Positions 1-10,943 of a DNA stretch of 57,085 nucleotides are shown here, piece after piece. This stretch comes from Termitomyces sp. T153 (taxonomy: Eukaryota; Basidiomycota; Agaricomycetes; Agaricales; Lyophyllaceae). Both the position numbers and the translations under genes were made by a program. Position 1 is the first letter of the stretch. Every line of letters begins with the position of its first letter. The stretch is from contig JACKQL020000197.1 in assembly GCA_018296165.2 (NCBI GenBank), forward strand, positions 1 to 57,085. The letters are read 5' to 3'. The notes beneath the pieces are model-generated. The model made no database searches. It worked only from the letters and a program-made list of their open reading frames with translations, and was not told where the DNA came from.

Positions 1-900
1 GATGCCAAACCTTCAGTGAATGGAGCACTGCTTGAAGCTCCATATGAATCAATGGAACTTGCCACATCACTTCATGATATGGGTATAGAGAGCATGGTAA
101 TATCAGGAGTGCTGCCAGAAGCTACTCCTACTAGACCAGCTGTAGCAAGTCTAGGTGGTGTTGCTACTAGAAGCACAAGAGTGCCCTCTAAGAGGCCGTA
201 CCCAAAGGTAGCACATGCAGTGCAGCCAATGCTTGCAAACAGAGAAAAAAAACCCTTTGTATGTCTCCATGCTGGTGTGAGTGGAAGGACTTGGGTCCTT
301 CTCAGTGAACATGGCAGAACCTCAAGAATCTCCTACTATAATTACCCCATTGTGAAGTCTGGGTGGAGAACTGCAAGGGTTAAGAGGCAATGTGTGGGCA
401 CAATTTAGACCCACCCCAAGCTCTTGGAGAGCTGGGCCATCCATGTTCATCAAAATGATTCCAGAGGATGTTGTTGACACCTCAGATATGGATCCTGAAG
501 CTCATCCAGATGAGATCCTCCAATAAAAGGTATTGGAAGTGAGTTGTACAGTACATGCCAAGCCAACAACACATGCTAGCAAATGACAGATTAGGAAGGT
601 GGAGGTGCATATAGATTACATATTAGCACTTGAGCACACCTCAGTCTATTATACACAGACTGAGGTGGGTTGAATACTCATATCTTACACACACTTTTAC
701 TTATGCACATTAGTCTATTCCCTCTGTAACAGGTACATACAAATCCATAGTCTATTATACACAGACTAAGTATATTCCCTCTATAACAGCTTAGAGCCCT
801 GACCATTCAGACCAAGTTCAAAATATCATGTGATCTTGTCTGTTTTTATCAGTTATTATGATTATTCGCAAAGGGATACCTAGAAAGAGGATGTTCTATA
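1..900. other. Transposon-like remnant at the left edge
   Basis: The only long open frame (16-408, +, 130 codons, no clear start because the window edge is close) has low-complexity Thr/Arg/Ser-rich text such as ATRSTRVPSKRP. That resembles the linker before the reverse transcriptase in Copia-type polyproteins, but no catalytic motif is present. After the stop the sequence becomes AT-rich and contains duplicated short motifs (639-790) of the kind seen in LTRs. I cannot name the element or its ends. A decayed LTR retrotransposon is the best guess; a non-coding stretch with a chance frame is the alternative. Confidence 0.3.
639..790. repeat. Short direct and inverted repeats, LTR-like
   Basis: The 19-mer AGTCTATTATACACAGACT occurs at about 643-661 and again at 749-767. 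The first copy lies inside a 9-bp inverted repeat (CCTCAGTCT at 639-647 against AGACTGAGG at 657-665). Each copy is followed or preceded by a related block reading roughly ATTCCCTCT(G/A)TAACAG. The arrangement suggests internal LTR subrepeats, but no TG...CA ends or target-site duplication were identified. Confidence 0.45.
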
Positions 901-1767
901 CTTGTTCTCTCCCAGTCAACTGAAACCAATCTTGTCTCTTTTCTACGTACGAGGGAGTTACTCTACTACACCATGCCCAATGCCAATGACTCACGATTCA
1001 CCACTCTATCTCCTAAATACCAAAACCAAACCGAACAGCACCAATGTGCTACGCATCATACAGAACTCTCGGAAGCGATTGGTCGACATCCAACATGATG
1101 GGTCATGATCGTGACCTCATCTGCTCGCCCAAGAACGGTTAGAAATATACTGATAACATGTCGCGGGTAGCTCAAACGAATAGAAGACCACCGTTAACGG
1201 TGCCGGCACGCATTGTATCCTGTGCCTCACTGTACAAAAAGAGGTAAGTTCGGAAGTGCGGTGAAGATGGTAAATCCATTTAACCGGGACGAAGCGCGGT
1301 CGGGTCGGATGTGATCATGATTCATGATGCATAAAATGAAAGATGAATAGTTTCGCTGAGTATGTGCATATGTATTGATGAACCAGAATAAGAATGAAGA
1401 GCGGGGAACTTGTCAATCACCTCATCACGAGCGGACCGGCGGCGAACTCCCCGGGCCAGTGTGCGCGAGTCTTCGAGCACAACGCACAAAGTCGTGGTTA
1501 GCCCACGATCATCACGCAGTACATATGTACATCACACAAAGACAGAAACTTCAGTAATAAGTGGCAACATTAACATTAACATTATGTACAATCGTTGCTC
1601 TATACTCCCTACACGTAACACGCAGAGGTCTAGACACGACTAATAAGTAGATAACTATAAAATGTATGAAAGAGACGAAAGTAACGGAAGCAACAACCCA
1701 TCGACAGCTCAAACACACCATCTATTACTACTACCCAATGCTATACGAATAAAAATTTTTGCAGACC
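901..1767. other. Intergenic, nothing recognised
   Basis: This is the region downstream of the zinc-finger gene. Short open frames of 60-100 codons exist on both strands, but none has splice logic, a domain or a credible composition. The part next to 1768 is expected to hold the 3' UTR of the minus-strand gene. Confidence 0.5.
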
Positions 1768-3056
1768 TTACGACTTCGTCCCCCAATTTGTCATCAACTC
1801 GAGATCACAGACTCGCAGCTGCCTGGGCTGAGGATGATGGCTCTCCTTATGCTCGTATCTGTGACTGGCTACGGAAAGTGGAATATAATCCACGTGATGT
1901 GGAGGCGCCTGCTCGGGGGTCGTTGGGACGTCAGAGAGCGGAGAGGGAGACTTTGGCAGATCAGTAGTCATCGGAGCAATGAACGTTGCAAGAGCAGTGG
2001 TCGAAGGTGTAGATAAAGGCACGGTGGTTTTCGCAGCGGAAACTCGAAACTCAACAGGTAGCTCAATCTTACACGTCCCCTTCTCCTGGTGATACTTCAG
2101 CCCGTTCGGGTTAAGGTACGATTTCGAGCATCCAGGTGTCTAGGCGCATCCAATCCTCGTAAGTACCTCATCACTAGCCAAAGCAAGTAAAGAAAGAAAG
2201 AACGCACAGGACATGGATAAGCCCTCTTATTCCTCCTCCCCCTCGTCAGTGGTACACCCGCAGCATCAATCCTACTCTTCCCCCTTTTCTTCCTACGATG
2301 CTCAAGTGTCGCACCCGAGGCCGAAGAGGGCGGGCGGCCGCGTCGCTTAGTCGTAGGGGCACCGGGTTTGGGCGCGCCATAAACCAGGCTATCAGTGGTA
2401 GGCACGGGGGGCACAGGCACAGGAGCACTAGCGAGGTACCGCTTCGCGGCGTCATAACAGTGCTCATAGGTCGGGTAGTCGGAGAGCGCGTATGTATCGG
2501 GTTGGTAGATGCATGGCTGAGACCCAGAAGGTGTGTTGCTATCAGTAATATCCAGGCTTGAACTTGGACTTGGACTCGGCTCCCCGTCCCTCGTCGGGGG
2601 GCAGATAGGGACGTTGCAAACATGACGATAAGGCCCAGGCGATGTGTCAGGTGTGCTGCTGTGGTTGCTATAGGTGCTTGGGGAGGAGGGCGGGGAGGAG
2701 ATGGGGGAATAGGATATAGCAAATGGCGACACTGTTAATTTTGGAGTACTGGCAGTGGCCATGGGAGGAAAATGTGAGTCTGGATCCGAGTACTCGTAGT
2801 GATCAAGCAACGCATGGAGATCTGGGAAGACGATGTTGCAACATGAGAAATTTGTACACTATGGAAATCGAATGTTCTGGTTAGTCGTTAGCGAAGAGAT
2901 TTGTGAGATGAATGGGCCTACGAATGCGCGTTCAAACCGCTCGATGCTCGATATTGGATAGGCGTCGATCTCCTCGGGAAGCTGATCACTACGAACATCA
3001 GATCCCCACAAACAGCGCAGGTCGCCGTTCACGTGCAAAATCTGTGAGTCATTCAT
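1768..3056 (-). CDS. Sfp1-like C2H2 zinc-finger / AT-hook transcriptional regulator
   Basis: The gene has three exons: 3056-2922, 2858-2208 and 2139-1768, with introns of 63 and 68 nt in phase 0, giving 385 aa. A zinc finger spans the second intron: C261 and C266 (YPCP then TPGCSKSY), then LNPNGLKYH with H279 and C285. The YLNPNGLKYH signature is characteristic of the Sfp1 family, which in yeast regulates ribosome-biogenesis and growth genes. A first Cys-rich finger-like element (residues 46-62, CTNFSCC then HALLDHYE) spans intron 1. An AT-hook (KRRGRPP, about residues 216-222) and a basic stretch precede the main finger. The middle is rich in Ser/Pro. The start is the first in-frame ATG before the finger. 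I do not see the second C-terminal finger that many relatives have, so the last exon is either divergent or mis-ended. Nuclear location and DNA binding are inferred from the family. Confidence 0.8.
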
Positions 3057-4439
3057 AGGCAATTGGTGTGTGGGAGGCGACGAATAGCTCTCGAGAGAAA
3101 GAGAATATGAATGCGAGCGAATCTGCGCTTAAGGAAAAGAAAAGCGATTAAAGACTAAGTACGCCACGGGCCATCAGGGACGAAGAAGCGCTTGGAACGC
3201 ATAGAAGTTTGATTTTTTGATGCACGGCGACAGGCATGGAAAAGTACGAGCAGATCATGGCCAGAATCTCAGCTTCTCCGCGAGACCCCTTGGCGTGGGC
3301 TTCGTTACCTTCGTCTTCGCTCCGCATTCCCTGTCCGTCAAATAGAACAGTCACCTTGTCAACTGGCAGGCCGTATGAACCCCATTTCAAAATTTCATGC
3401 CGCGAAGGCTAGCGCTATAGATTCTCGGAAATCGGAAGAATGGAAGAGAAGTGAGGACCAGGTGGGGATGCAGAGACACTTTCCCTTCCCAAACGAGGAG
3501 GCGCGGTGAACTGGTTACGGGATGGAGTTCAATTGGAATGAACCTGAATTTTGATGCAGAATTTACGTCAGCACACTTGTAAATTAAACGCGTCGCGTCG
3601 CGATCACTGGAACCCACGTATACGCCAATGCACCGTAAGAATGCTCCTTCAGGTGCTTTGATCGTGCTTGTCTCTTCACAAACGTATGTGCAAAGGAGAC
3701 TTCCCGCAGGTCTTACAGAATTGTTTTTAGTTAGGGACAAACGAGAAAGCCATTGCTTGAGCCGTGCCCAGTGAGAGCGAGCCGTCGGGAGCCGTGGAGC
3801 CGTGCAGGTCAATGAAACCACGCCATGATTCCCAATTCAAGCATACATTCCGGGTAATTCCTGAGCCCTCAGGATACAATGAGATAATTAGAGCCCCCTA
3901 TTCGTATCGTCCGCTTGGCTGAGCCTAGCCATTTGAAGACTTAGAGCATCGTATTTCGGAAGGAAAAATACGCAGGTGAGTGAGCCGTAGACTATTCACT
4001 TAGCCGTGACTCTTGTATGAGGAACCGACAACGCTCACTGATAACCGACTGATGTGCAACGGCCGAATGTGAGCATCATGTTACCCATCTCCTAACGAAT
4101 CACTGCAGCCAAAGGATGAGCCATTAGTATGCTGTTTGAGAGTCCTCTTTTTGTACAGTCGCTTGGGCTGACAACAACCACTCCATCTCTATTTATGTAG
4201 TTGAGTGACCTTGCGGAAGCGAACGAGCCCGGTGGCGGTGCTGTGACTCTACTAAGTTACCTACAGACAACATAACCGCCATTAATGACTGACCGACCGC
4301 ACCGTGGAGAGATGTAAAGTGCATACGACGAGTGTACAGTGTTCTAACGGTGCTCTAGGCTCATCTTTCGAGAAAATATCCGGAAGTTAGCTTGATTACT
4401 ATGTTTCTGAAAGCTGATCAGCTTGTCAATTTCAGTAAC
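3057..4439. other. Intergenic, no supported gene
   Basis: Open frames on the minus strand at 3148-3390 and 3387-3821 lack recognisable domains and cannot be joined to each other in phase by GT-AG introns. The segment probably contains the promoter of the Sfp1-like gene (reading leftward from 3056) and spacer DNA. Confidence 0.4.
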
Positions 4440-5375
4440 TTGAAAATCTTCCCCGTTGTATTTTAGTCGCTTGTTAAGGATAAAAATGTGTGGGTGCTTC
4501 GCTATATAAGGAATCGTTGCAGTACCGCGGCGCTCTTTTTCTCTCCGTCTTATTTTTTTCTCCCTTTGTATCTTACTTCTTTGCCCGCCATCCACCCTTC
4601 GCATTATGTTTGTCCCGCCCCTTCCCTTCTGGTCCTTCTCATCGTAGGCTACCTTCGAACATCAAAATAAATCAAAATATAATTTTCCATATCGCGACGA
4701 TATCCGAATTGTACTGGTCCAGTGCTCGACACTTACATTCACGGTAGCTGGTCCCTGCTCGCTACTACTCCTTGACTACACTAGATCTACTCGCCGCTAT
4801 TCCTTGTACCCGATCATTAAGTGTATCCCTCAACGCCATTATTGTCTATTAAATCACTTTACCTCATTTCACAGTAAGCGAGTGCATCTTGAATGCTTAT
4901 AATATTATCTCTCATTCCTTTCCTTAACAGTTTGCGAATTAACTTGGAACATCGTCCCTGTCGGATTTCAGTCGTTCAAATCAAAGACGGTGTGGACGGT
5001 TCGCTATTCAAAGAATCATTGCAGTACACGCTCCTTTTCTCTTGCTCAGATCTTGTATTTTATTTCCTTGTCTATTATCCATCCCTCACATTATGTTTGT
5101 CCCTCTCCTTGCCTCCCGGCTACCTTCGCACATCAAAATAAATCAAAATATAATTTTGCATACAAGCGATGATATCCGAATGTACTAGTTTACTTGACAA
5201 GTGGCACTCACGGTAGCTGATCCCTACCCGCCACGACTCCATGAAACACCAAGCCTACTCGCCGCTCTTCCTTGCCAATCATTAACCGTATCTCAACGTC
5301 ATCATCGTCCTTCAGACATTAAATCACTTTACTTCTTTTCACGGTAAGCAAGTGCATCTTGAATGCTTGTAATTT
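4440..5375. repeat. Diverged tandem duplication, about 470-bp period
   Basis: Two copies lie head to tail. Matching landmarks are: a block reading CATCAAAATAAATCAAAATA (about 4660 and 5130), a pyrimidine-rich block containing CATTATGTTTGTCC (about 4602 and 5089), the word GATATCCGAAT, a segment with CTACTCG(C)CCGCT and ATTAAATCACTTTAC, and GTGCATCTTGAATGCTT (about 4883 and 5350). Spacing between equivalent landmarks is about 467-490 bp. The copies differ by many substitutions and small indels, so the duplication is old. No gene is supported in either copy. Confidence 0.7.
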
Positions 5376-5790
5376 TCGCTATAGATTTCTCATCACTTTC
5401 CTTTACTCCGAACGCCGTCGTTTAATTATCAATTGCTGACCTTACAAAATGACGAAGATCGAAGTGCTCGGCCGATGTGGTTTACCTTACTGTCAACCGG
5501 GAATACACCTAATCCTAGTGAGGTAACTTCGGATTTCTTAATACTTTCTATTTTAGATCGCTGTTAACTTGTTAGACATAAGCGAATAAAATCTTTTTCT
5601 TCTCACTCACGCCATCAGAATGTTGGTAATTCTCGCTATAGATTTTCCTTTACCCCGAATGCTCAGCGCTGTCGTTGAATTTTTTATTTCCGTGCAGACA
5701 GAGCTGACTTACAAAATGACGAAGGGTCGACCATCGAAGCGCTCGTCGAAGCGCTCGGCCGATGTGTCTTACTTACCTCCGAGGATGATG
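5373..5790. repeat. Second pair of diverged direct repeats upstream of the NAD(P)-binding gene
   Basis: The segment 5373-5492 and the segment 5629-5778 share TTCTCGCTATAGATTT, CCTTTACNCCGAA, GTCGTT, CTTACAAAATGACGAAG and GCTCGGCCGATGTG in the same order. The second copy also carries a 12-nt internal duplication (CGAAGCGCTCGT followed by CGAAGCGCTCGG near 5735-5760). These repeats end only about 60 bp before the ATG at 5847, so they occupy the promoter or 5' UTR of that gene. Confidence 0.6.
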
Positions 5791-5846
5791 ATCGCGATCA
5801 TCTGATTTCACTCCTCTGTTCCTTCTCCCATCCTTATATCAAAAAT

Positions 5847-6884
5847 ATGCCAATTGACATCCTCATTCTTGGCGCAGGCTGGACATCGACCTTTCTGATT
5901 CCCCTCTGTTCTCGGCGTTCTATTACATACGCCGCAACTACCCGTTCCGGACGCGATGGAACGATAGCGTTCAACTTTGATCCCGAATCGGAAGACGCTG
6001 AACCATTCAAAATCTTACCAGACGCGCGTACCATACTCATAACGTTTCCAATCGTTCAACCTGGAGCATCTGCGCGTCTCGTAAACCTCTATCGCTCGAC
6101 TCGTTCAGCGTCTGAGGACAATCTCGAGTTCCGAACTGGATTCATACAACTTGGCTCAACGGGGATCTGGGATGTAAGCGATGTGTCTCCAACTTTGGCC
6201 CCAGTCTTGAATGATTCTAAACTGTGACAGGGAGGTCGTACGACGGACTCAGACGCATCTGAAGCTCCAAAACCAGTTAAGTTTCGCTGGATCGACAGGC
6301 ACACACCATTCATAAGTTTTAACGACCGCGCCAATGCCGAATCAGAACTTCTTAGCCTCTCTTCCGCACAATCACCCACAACCGTCCTCAATCTCTCTGG
6401 GCTGTGGGGTGGCACACGCTCTCCGCACAACTGGGTCTCACGTGTCGCTCCTTCCAAAGACGCACTAAGAAACAAAGTTCGTTAATCTCCATTAGATGGT
6501 CCTTGAGCTTGAACTCGCGGTGATGCATAGGGCAATATTCACCTCATCCACGGTTTGGACGTATCGCGCGCGGTACTAGCCGTACACGCCGACTGGGCTA
6601 AGGCAGCCGGCCAACGATGGATTCTCACAGACGGGCGTGTGTATGACTGGTGGGATCTAGCATCTGCTTTGGGAAGCCGGCTCTCAAGCTCGGATCCGGG
6701 AGCTGATGATAAAGAGAGTGCGGATGAAGAGCGTGGGCAGTATGCAAGATGGGTACGGGAGCTTATGCAAGAGGAGAATGTGCGCGCACTTCCTCGTGAC
6801 GTTGAGTGTTTTAAGCGTGCACTTGATTCGCGCGATTTTTGGTATATCTTTGGGGTAAGCCCAATCATGGCGCGCTTAAATTGA
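5847..6884 (+). CDS. NAD(P)-binding Rossmann-fold protein, YeeZ-like dehydrogenase
   Basis: Exons are 5847-6173, 6231-6476 and 6531-6884, with introns of 57 and 54 nt in phase 0; the second uses the donor GTTCGT. The product is 308 aa. The N-terminus reads IDILILGAGWTSTFLIPL, a beta strand followed by a glycine-rich dinucleotide loop (GAGWTS) as in Rossmann folds. Later motifs LNLSGLWGG, HGLDVSRAVLAVH and RWILTDGRVYDWWDLA follow the order seen in atypical short-chain/epimerase-like proteins of the YeeZ type. The C-terminus (SRDFWYIFGVSP) is also family-like, so the stop at 6882-6884 is probably genuine and not an intron. The substrate is unknown and cytosolic location is inferred. Old tandem repeats sit just upstream. 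An annotation as NAD-dependent epimerase/dehydratase would be a reasonable alternative name. Confidence 0.8.
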
Positions 6885-7109
6885 TCAGCTGGACATGTTG
6901 CGTGTGTACGTCAATTTTGTATCCATTCTTGTGACCGTAAGTGTCAAAATAGAAAGCAGTCGAATGTATGCGAATTTCACATGAGGTAAAATGTTTAATC
7001 GTTTCATTGATCATAGAATAAGTATTTCTACATGATAATTCGTCAATTATATTTTACTGAGACACCATTTTCTATGTATTCACTAGAGTGTGTGGGTCTA
7101 TATGATAAT

Positions 7110-7996
7110 TCAGCAATTGTATCCTACTTGGACACCATCCTTGATTGGCTGCCAGGAGTCGCGACTGGAAATGTCCTTCCACCACCTCAATTGTCGCGCG
7201 TCAGTGATGCCACTTTTCGAGAGCAAAAATATTTATACCTAAGAACGTTAGGGCGCTTCTCATCGTACATAATTCTGCTCCCAGCAGCCTCAAGGAGCCA
7301 AGCTTCCGGTAGATGGAAGAGATCAACTAGGGTAAACTCCTACAATTGTTTCAACATTAGTAGGCCAACAGTCATCAAATCAGTAAATATATCATACATC
7401 TCCAGCAGTATATCTTTGCTTGGATAAAATGACTTCATAAATATCCAACTTCCTATCGAGTTCGACGATAGATTGATCAAATACCCCCTGGTCAGGTGTT
7501 AGGCCTCGGCGTCTAATCACAATAAATGGTGTTCAACTCGTGAATAGCCCAATAGGAATACATGTACTAACGGCTTGAAAATCTTCTCGTCAACAGCCTT
7601 CTTGGCAAAGGGATCAAAGTAGGAGATTTCGACAGAGGCGGCCTGCTCGAAGACGGCCTTGTTCTTAGGATCGGTTGGAATGAGTTTGGGGCCTTGATCA
7701 GAGTACTTGTCCTCAAGGTAGCGACAGATGGCACGGCTCTCATAGATAATAAAGCCATCGTCATCCTGAGATCCTCATATCGATTTATCCTATATGTTTT
7801 GAATGTGTGATGTCGATCCACTCACAATGTAAGGAACCAAGCCAAAAGGGTGTTTCTCTTTGTACGCGGGAGACTTGTGCTCACCGTGCGCCACGTCGAT
7901 TGCAACGAGTTCGAAAGGGATATTCTTCTCCCGCATGAAGGCAGCGACTCTGCGGACGCTGGTGGTGCGACCAGCTCCGTATAGCTTCAAGACCAT
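7110..7996 (-). CDS. Glutathione S-transferase, phi-like (copy 1)
   Basis: Five exons were joined: 7996-7826, 7765-7572, 7512-7398, 7339-7239 and 7185-7110; introns are 53-60 nt and all phases agree. The product is 218 aa. The thioredoxin-like N-domain starts MVLKLYG and has HPFGLVPYI (the cis-Pro loop that holds glutathione) and DDDGFIIYESRAICRYL (the Glu-Ser that binds the gamma-glutamyl group). The helical C-domain has EFTLVDLFHLP and WWKDISSR. The enzyme should conjugate glutathione to electrophiles in the cytosol. The residue aligned with the catalytic Ser of phi-class GSTs is Thr11 (AGRTTSVRRV), whereas copy 2 keeps Ser at this place. The gene has the same exon layout as the copy at 9984-10850, 2 kb upstream on the same strand, so the two arose by duplication. 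Confidence 0.92.
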
Positions 7997-8895
7997 GACG
8001 GGTGTCGATGAAGTTGTGAAATAAACAAGTGAAGGTGAGAGGGAAAGGGGAGCTTGACTCCACAATGCTCATTCAGAAAGAGTATTTTCATTTGATCCTA
8101 TGTCCACATTACGTCCCGTCAGATTCGGAATAATTCGTAAGTTATGAACATTAGTACAGGATATCCTGACTGAGATGTTTGTTCCGAACACTCCGCGACA
8201 AGCAATCAAGATCCAAGAACTGGCTTTCCAACCTGACGTATACTAACTAGACACCGTAGTTGTTCCCAGTATCAACAGAAAAAGCAGCATGGAGATACAA
8301 TACGAGTCATGAGTGGGGAAGTATGGAGAGATTTCTGTGAGATCATCAGACCGATGTTCTTCACAACCAAAGGAAACAGAGAAACCAGATAAACATGTTA
8401 TGTGAAGGCAAGTAGCTCTGCCAATCAATACAGCAGAAAAATTTTCGGCATATGCGGCGCCGCCACATAGCCTCTCAGGCGCGTACTGCGAGCTTACAAG
8501 TCTTTCAGGATTATGAGTCGGCCCGGGATCCGAGAACACACCGAGAATTTATCTCGAGGACTAGCAGTTGAGAATAAGTACCAGTAATCTAGATCACACT
8601 ACACTTCTTACCTCGATCGGTATCTGGGCTTTCTGAGCATAATGTAAAACTAATAGAATGTGCGGTCACTGCATCGTATACTACATCATGGGCAGCGGAT
8701 CTACTTACCAAGTACAGTCTGCAGATTGCAGAACCGATTCCTCGCGATCGAACCTAATGCTTTTGGCGCCTATGTTGCACGGTACAAAGGACAGGCTACT
8801 ACGACTACGAGGACCACGGAATTCGGTACCCCCCGCGTACGCGGAGAAAGAGCTGGCCGACGCATCCATACCCCGTTTAGGCCAAGCCCCCCTTG
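7997..8895. other. Intergenic region upstream of GST copy 1
   Basis: This segment holds the promoter of the minus-strand GST gene that starts at 7996. No clear TATA box is seen within 150 bp. Open frames at 8243-8539 (-) and 8658-8906 (+) lack domains and splice support. Confidence 0.4.
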
Positions 8896-9600
8896 TTAAT
8901 CCCTGAAGATGGGCGGCGGCTGGTGGTGATGGGGTGGTGCTTGCGACGGGCAGCCAGGCACGGGACGAGCAACAGGGTCGCGGCCCCTACCAAAGCTAAA
9001 ACAAAGTTAGTAGCCCGATGGGTCAATACTGAGTGCCGTAATTAGAAGAATAAATATGATTTATGTACGAAATTGGCCTGAGCGCGTCGTGGGGGGCAAA
9101 CGTCTGACGCGTGGGTCATGTCGCTGTTGGGAGCGGTCTTCTCAGGGTGTTGGAAGGCGCTGGCACTGCTGGGGTCCGCGAATCGTTTGGTGCCATCAAT
9201 GTATCTGAAAAGGTGTTTGAGACCGGCTAGTGAGGAGAAAATGATCTGGAGTGACTCAATTTTGCGCTTGAACGGAGGCTCAAGGTGGACATGTCGTTCG
9301 TAGGCCTATTGGAAGCTAATGCTGCTTCTTAAATTATTGATTATCGGAACTGACCAATACACAGGCTCAGCGAGGTTCAAGAACGTGTAGCAAATATCTC
9401 GAGGCGGGCGGGAACAGCTACAGAAGAACCAGTACAAGTAGATTTCTTGAGGTGATGACTTGATGCTATGAAGACTAAGGAGGATGACCATCTCAATCCC
9501 AATGAATTGCTCATTGCCAGAAAGTTGACATCACGATGCCCTTGATTCCATTAAAACTCGTCTTGAAATAATCCCGCCACAAGCCGACGTGTGAGAAATA
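8896..9600 (-). CDS. Uncertain multi-exon gene or remnant between the two GST genes
   Basis: Two minus-strand blocks look coding and can be joined: one around 9360-9470 with QEIYLYWFFCSCSRPPRD and LNLAEPVYW, then an intron GTCAGT...CAATAG (about 9310-9355), then 9308 downward with AYERHVHLEPPFKRKIESL and FRYIDGTKRFADPSSAS. A possible last exon, rich in Pro/His (PPHHHQPPPIF), ends with a TAA at 8896-8898, but its join needs a long intron (about 150 nt). I do not recognise the family and found no clear start. It could be a decayed gene. Coordinates are approximate. Confidence 0.25.
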
Positions 9601-9983
9601 TTTTCAAGGTGTCACGGATCCACCGGATGAGGACCCACAAATTTGTATTGGACATACAAAGCCACGCCAGCGGTTTTGACACGTTTACGGACACTATGAC
9701 TACTAAAGATTATCATGGTGGGACTTTTGATAGAAATATATGGAAAATTAATATTGGTCAGTTGACGGGCCACAGTGCAGCGTGCTTTTGTGATAAACAA
9801 GTTAACAGTACCGCTGTGCAGCGCGCTTCTGTGATACACGCAATTTTTGGCCGTGTATGCCTTCCAGTTCCGCCCGATCAAGACGCGCTGCGACTGTCAT
9901 TGCATCAGCTAAACAAAATTTCTTGCATTCTCATCACATGAGAGCTAAGTAAAGAAATCCAGGGACTGTTGTTCGACAATGAT
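9601..9983. other. Intergenic, nothing recognised
   Basis: This is a spacer between the uncertain gene and the 3' end of GST copy 2. A 116-codon frame at 9591-9941 (+) has no recognisable feature. Confidence 0.4.
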
Positions 9984-10850
9984 TTAAGCCTTGATTCCGA
10001 CGACACCATCCTTAACGGCTTGCCAGGAAGCACGGCTAGTAATATCCTTCCACCACCTGGAAGCATGTCAGTGATGCCATTCTAGAAAGTCGAAGACATT
10101 CATACCTAACGACGTTGGGGCGTTTTTCGTCGTACATGATCCTACTTCCAGCAGTCTCGAGGAGCCAGCCATAAGGGAGATGGAAAATATCAACTACACT
10201 AAACTCCTAGAGAATGGTCCAGTGATTACTATATTAATAGGGACCAATTAGTGGACCTTGCGCACATCGCCAGCGGTGTATTTTTGCTTCGAGAGAATGA
10301 CATCATAAACATCGAGCCTCTTGCCGAGTTCGACAATGAGGTTATCGAAGACAACCTGATCAGGTGTCAGGCCACGGTATCTAATTACAAAGGAATCAAT
10401 TCGTATATAACCCAGTAGCAGCCGTGTACTCACGGCTTAAATATCTTTTCGGCAACAGCCTTACTAGCATAAGGGTCGAAGTTGGAGAACTCGACAGAAG
10501 CAGCTTGCTCAAAGATAGCCTTGTTTTTGGGGTCGGTGGGGATGAGTTTAGGGCCCTTGATAGAAAACTTGTCCTCAAGGTAGCGACAGATGGCACGACT
10601 CTCGTACAGGATGAAGCCATCGTCATCCTAGAATCATCATATTGATCAGCGTGATATGAGTAGATTGAAATACACCCACGAGGTATGGGACCTGGCCGAA
10701 AGGCTGCTTCTCCATGTAGGCAGGAGACTTGTGCTCACCGTGTCCCACGTCGACTTGAACAAATTCGAAAGGGATCTTCTTTTCGTACATCAATGCACCG
10801 ACGCGGCGGGTGCAAGTAGAGGTACTAGATCCATAAAGCTTCAAAACCAT
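9984..10850 (-). CDS. Glutathione S-transferase, phi-like (copy 2)
   Basis: Five exons: 10850-10680, 10627-10434, 10380-10266, 10206-10106 and 10056-9984, with introns of 49-59 nt. The exon sizes (171, 194, 115, 101 nt) equal those of copy 1 and only the last exon differs. The product is 217 aa. It shows MVLKLYGSSTSTCTRRV, in which Ser11 aligns with the phi-class catalytic serine, QPFGQVPYL (cis-Pro), DDDGF then ESRAICRYLEDK, and in the C-domain YRGLTPDQVVFD, EFSVVDIFHLPYG and WWKDITSRASWQ. It is a cytosolic glutathione-conjugating enzyme by family. It is more family-typical than copy 1, so it may be the ancestral function. A TATA-like element lies 86 bp upstream. Confidence 0.93.
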
Positions 10851-10935
10851 AGTGGATTTCAATGCAACTGTAGGAATGCAGGTGAAAGTGAAGTGGAAAG
10901 CGGGGACCTGACACAACGAAGCTTGAATGATTTAT

Positions 10936-10943
10936 TATTTATA
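10936..10943 (-). promoter_or_regulatory. TATA-like box of GST copy 2
   Basis: On the minus strand this reads TATAAATA and lies 86 nt upstream of the ATG at 10850, a normal distance for a fungal TATA element. It has not been tested and rests on sequence and position only. Confidence 0.4.

Noticed and set aside
3148..3821. Two adjacent minus-strand frames upstream of the Sfp1-like gene as extra 5' exons
   Set aside because: The Sfp1-like gene has a good ATG at 3056, and no phase-consistent GT-AG join connects these frames to it or to each other.
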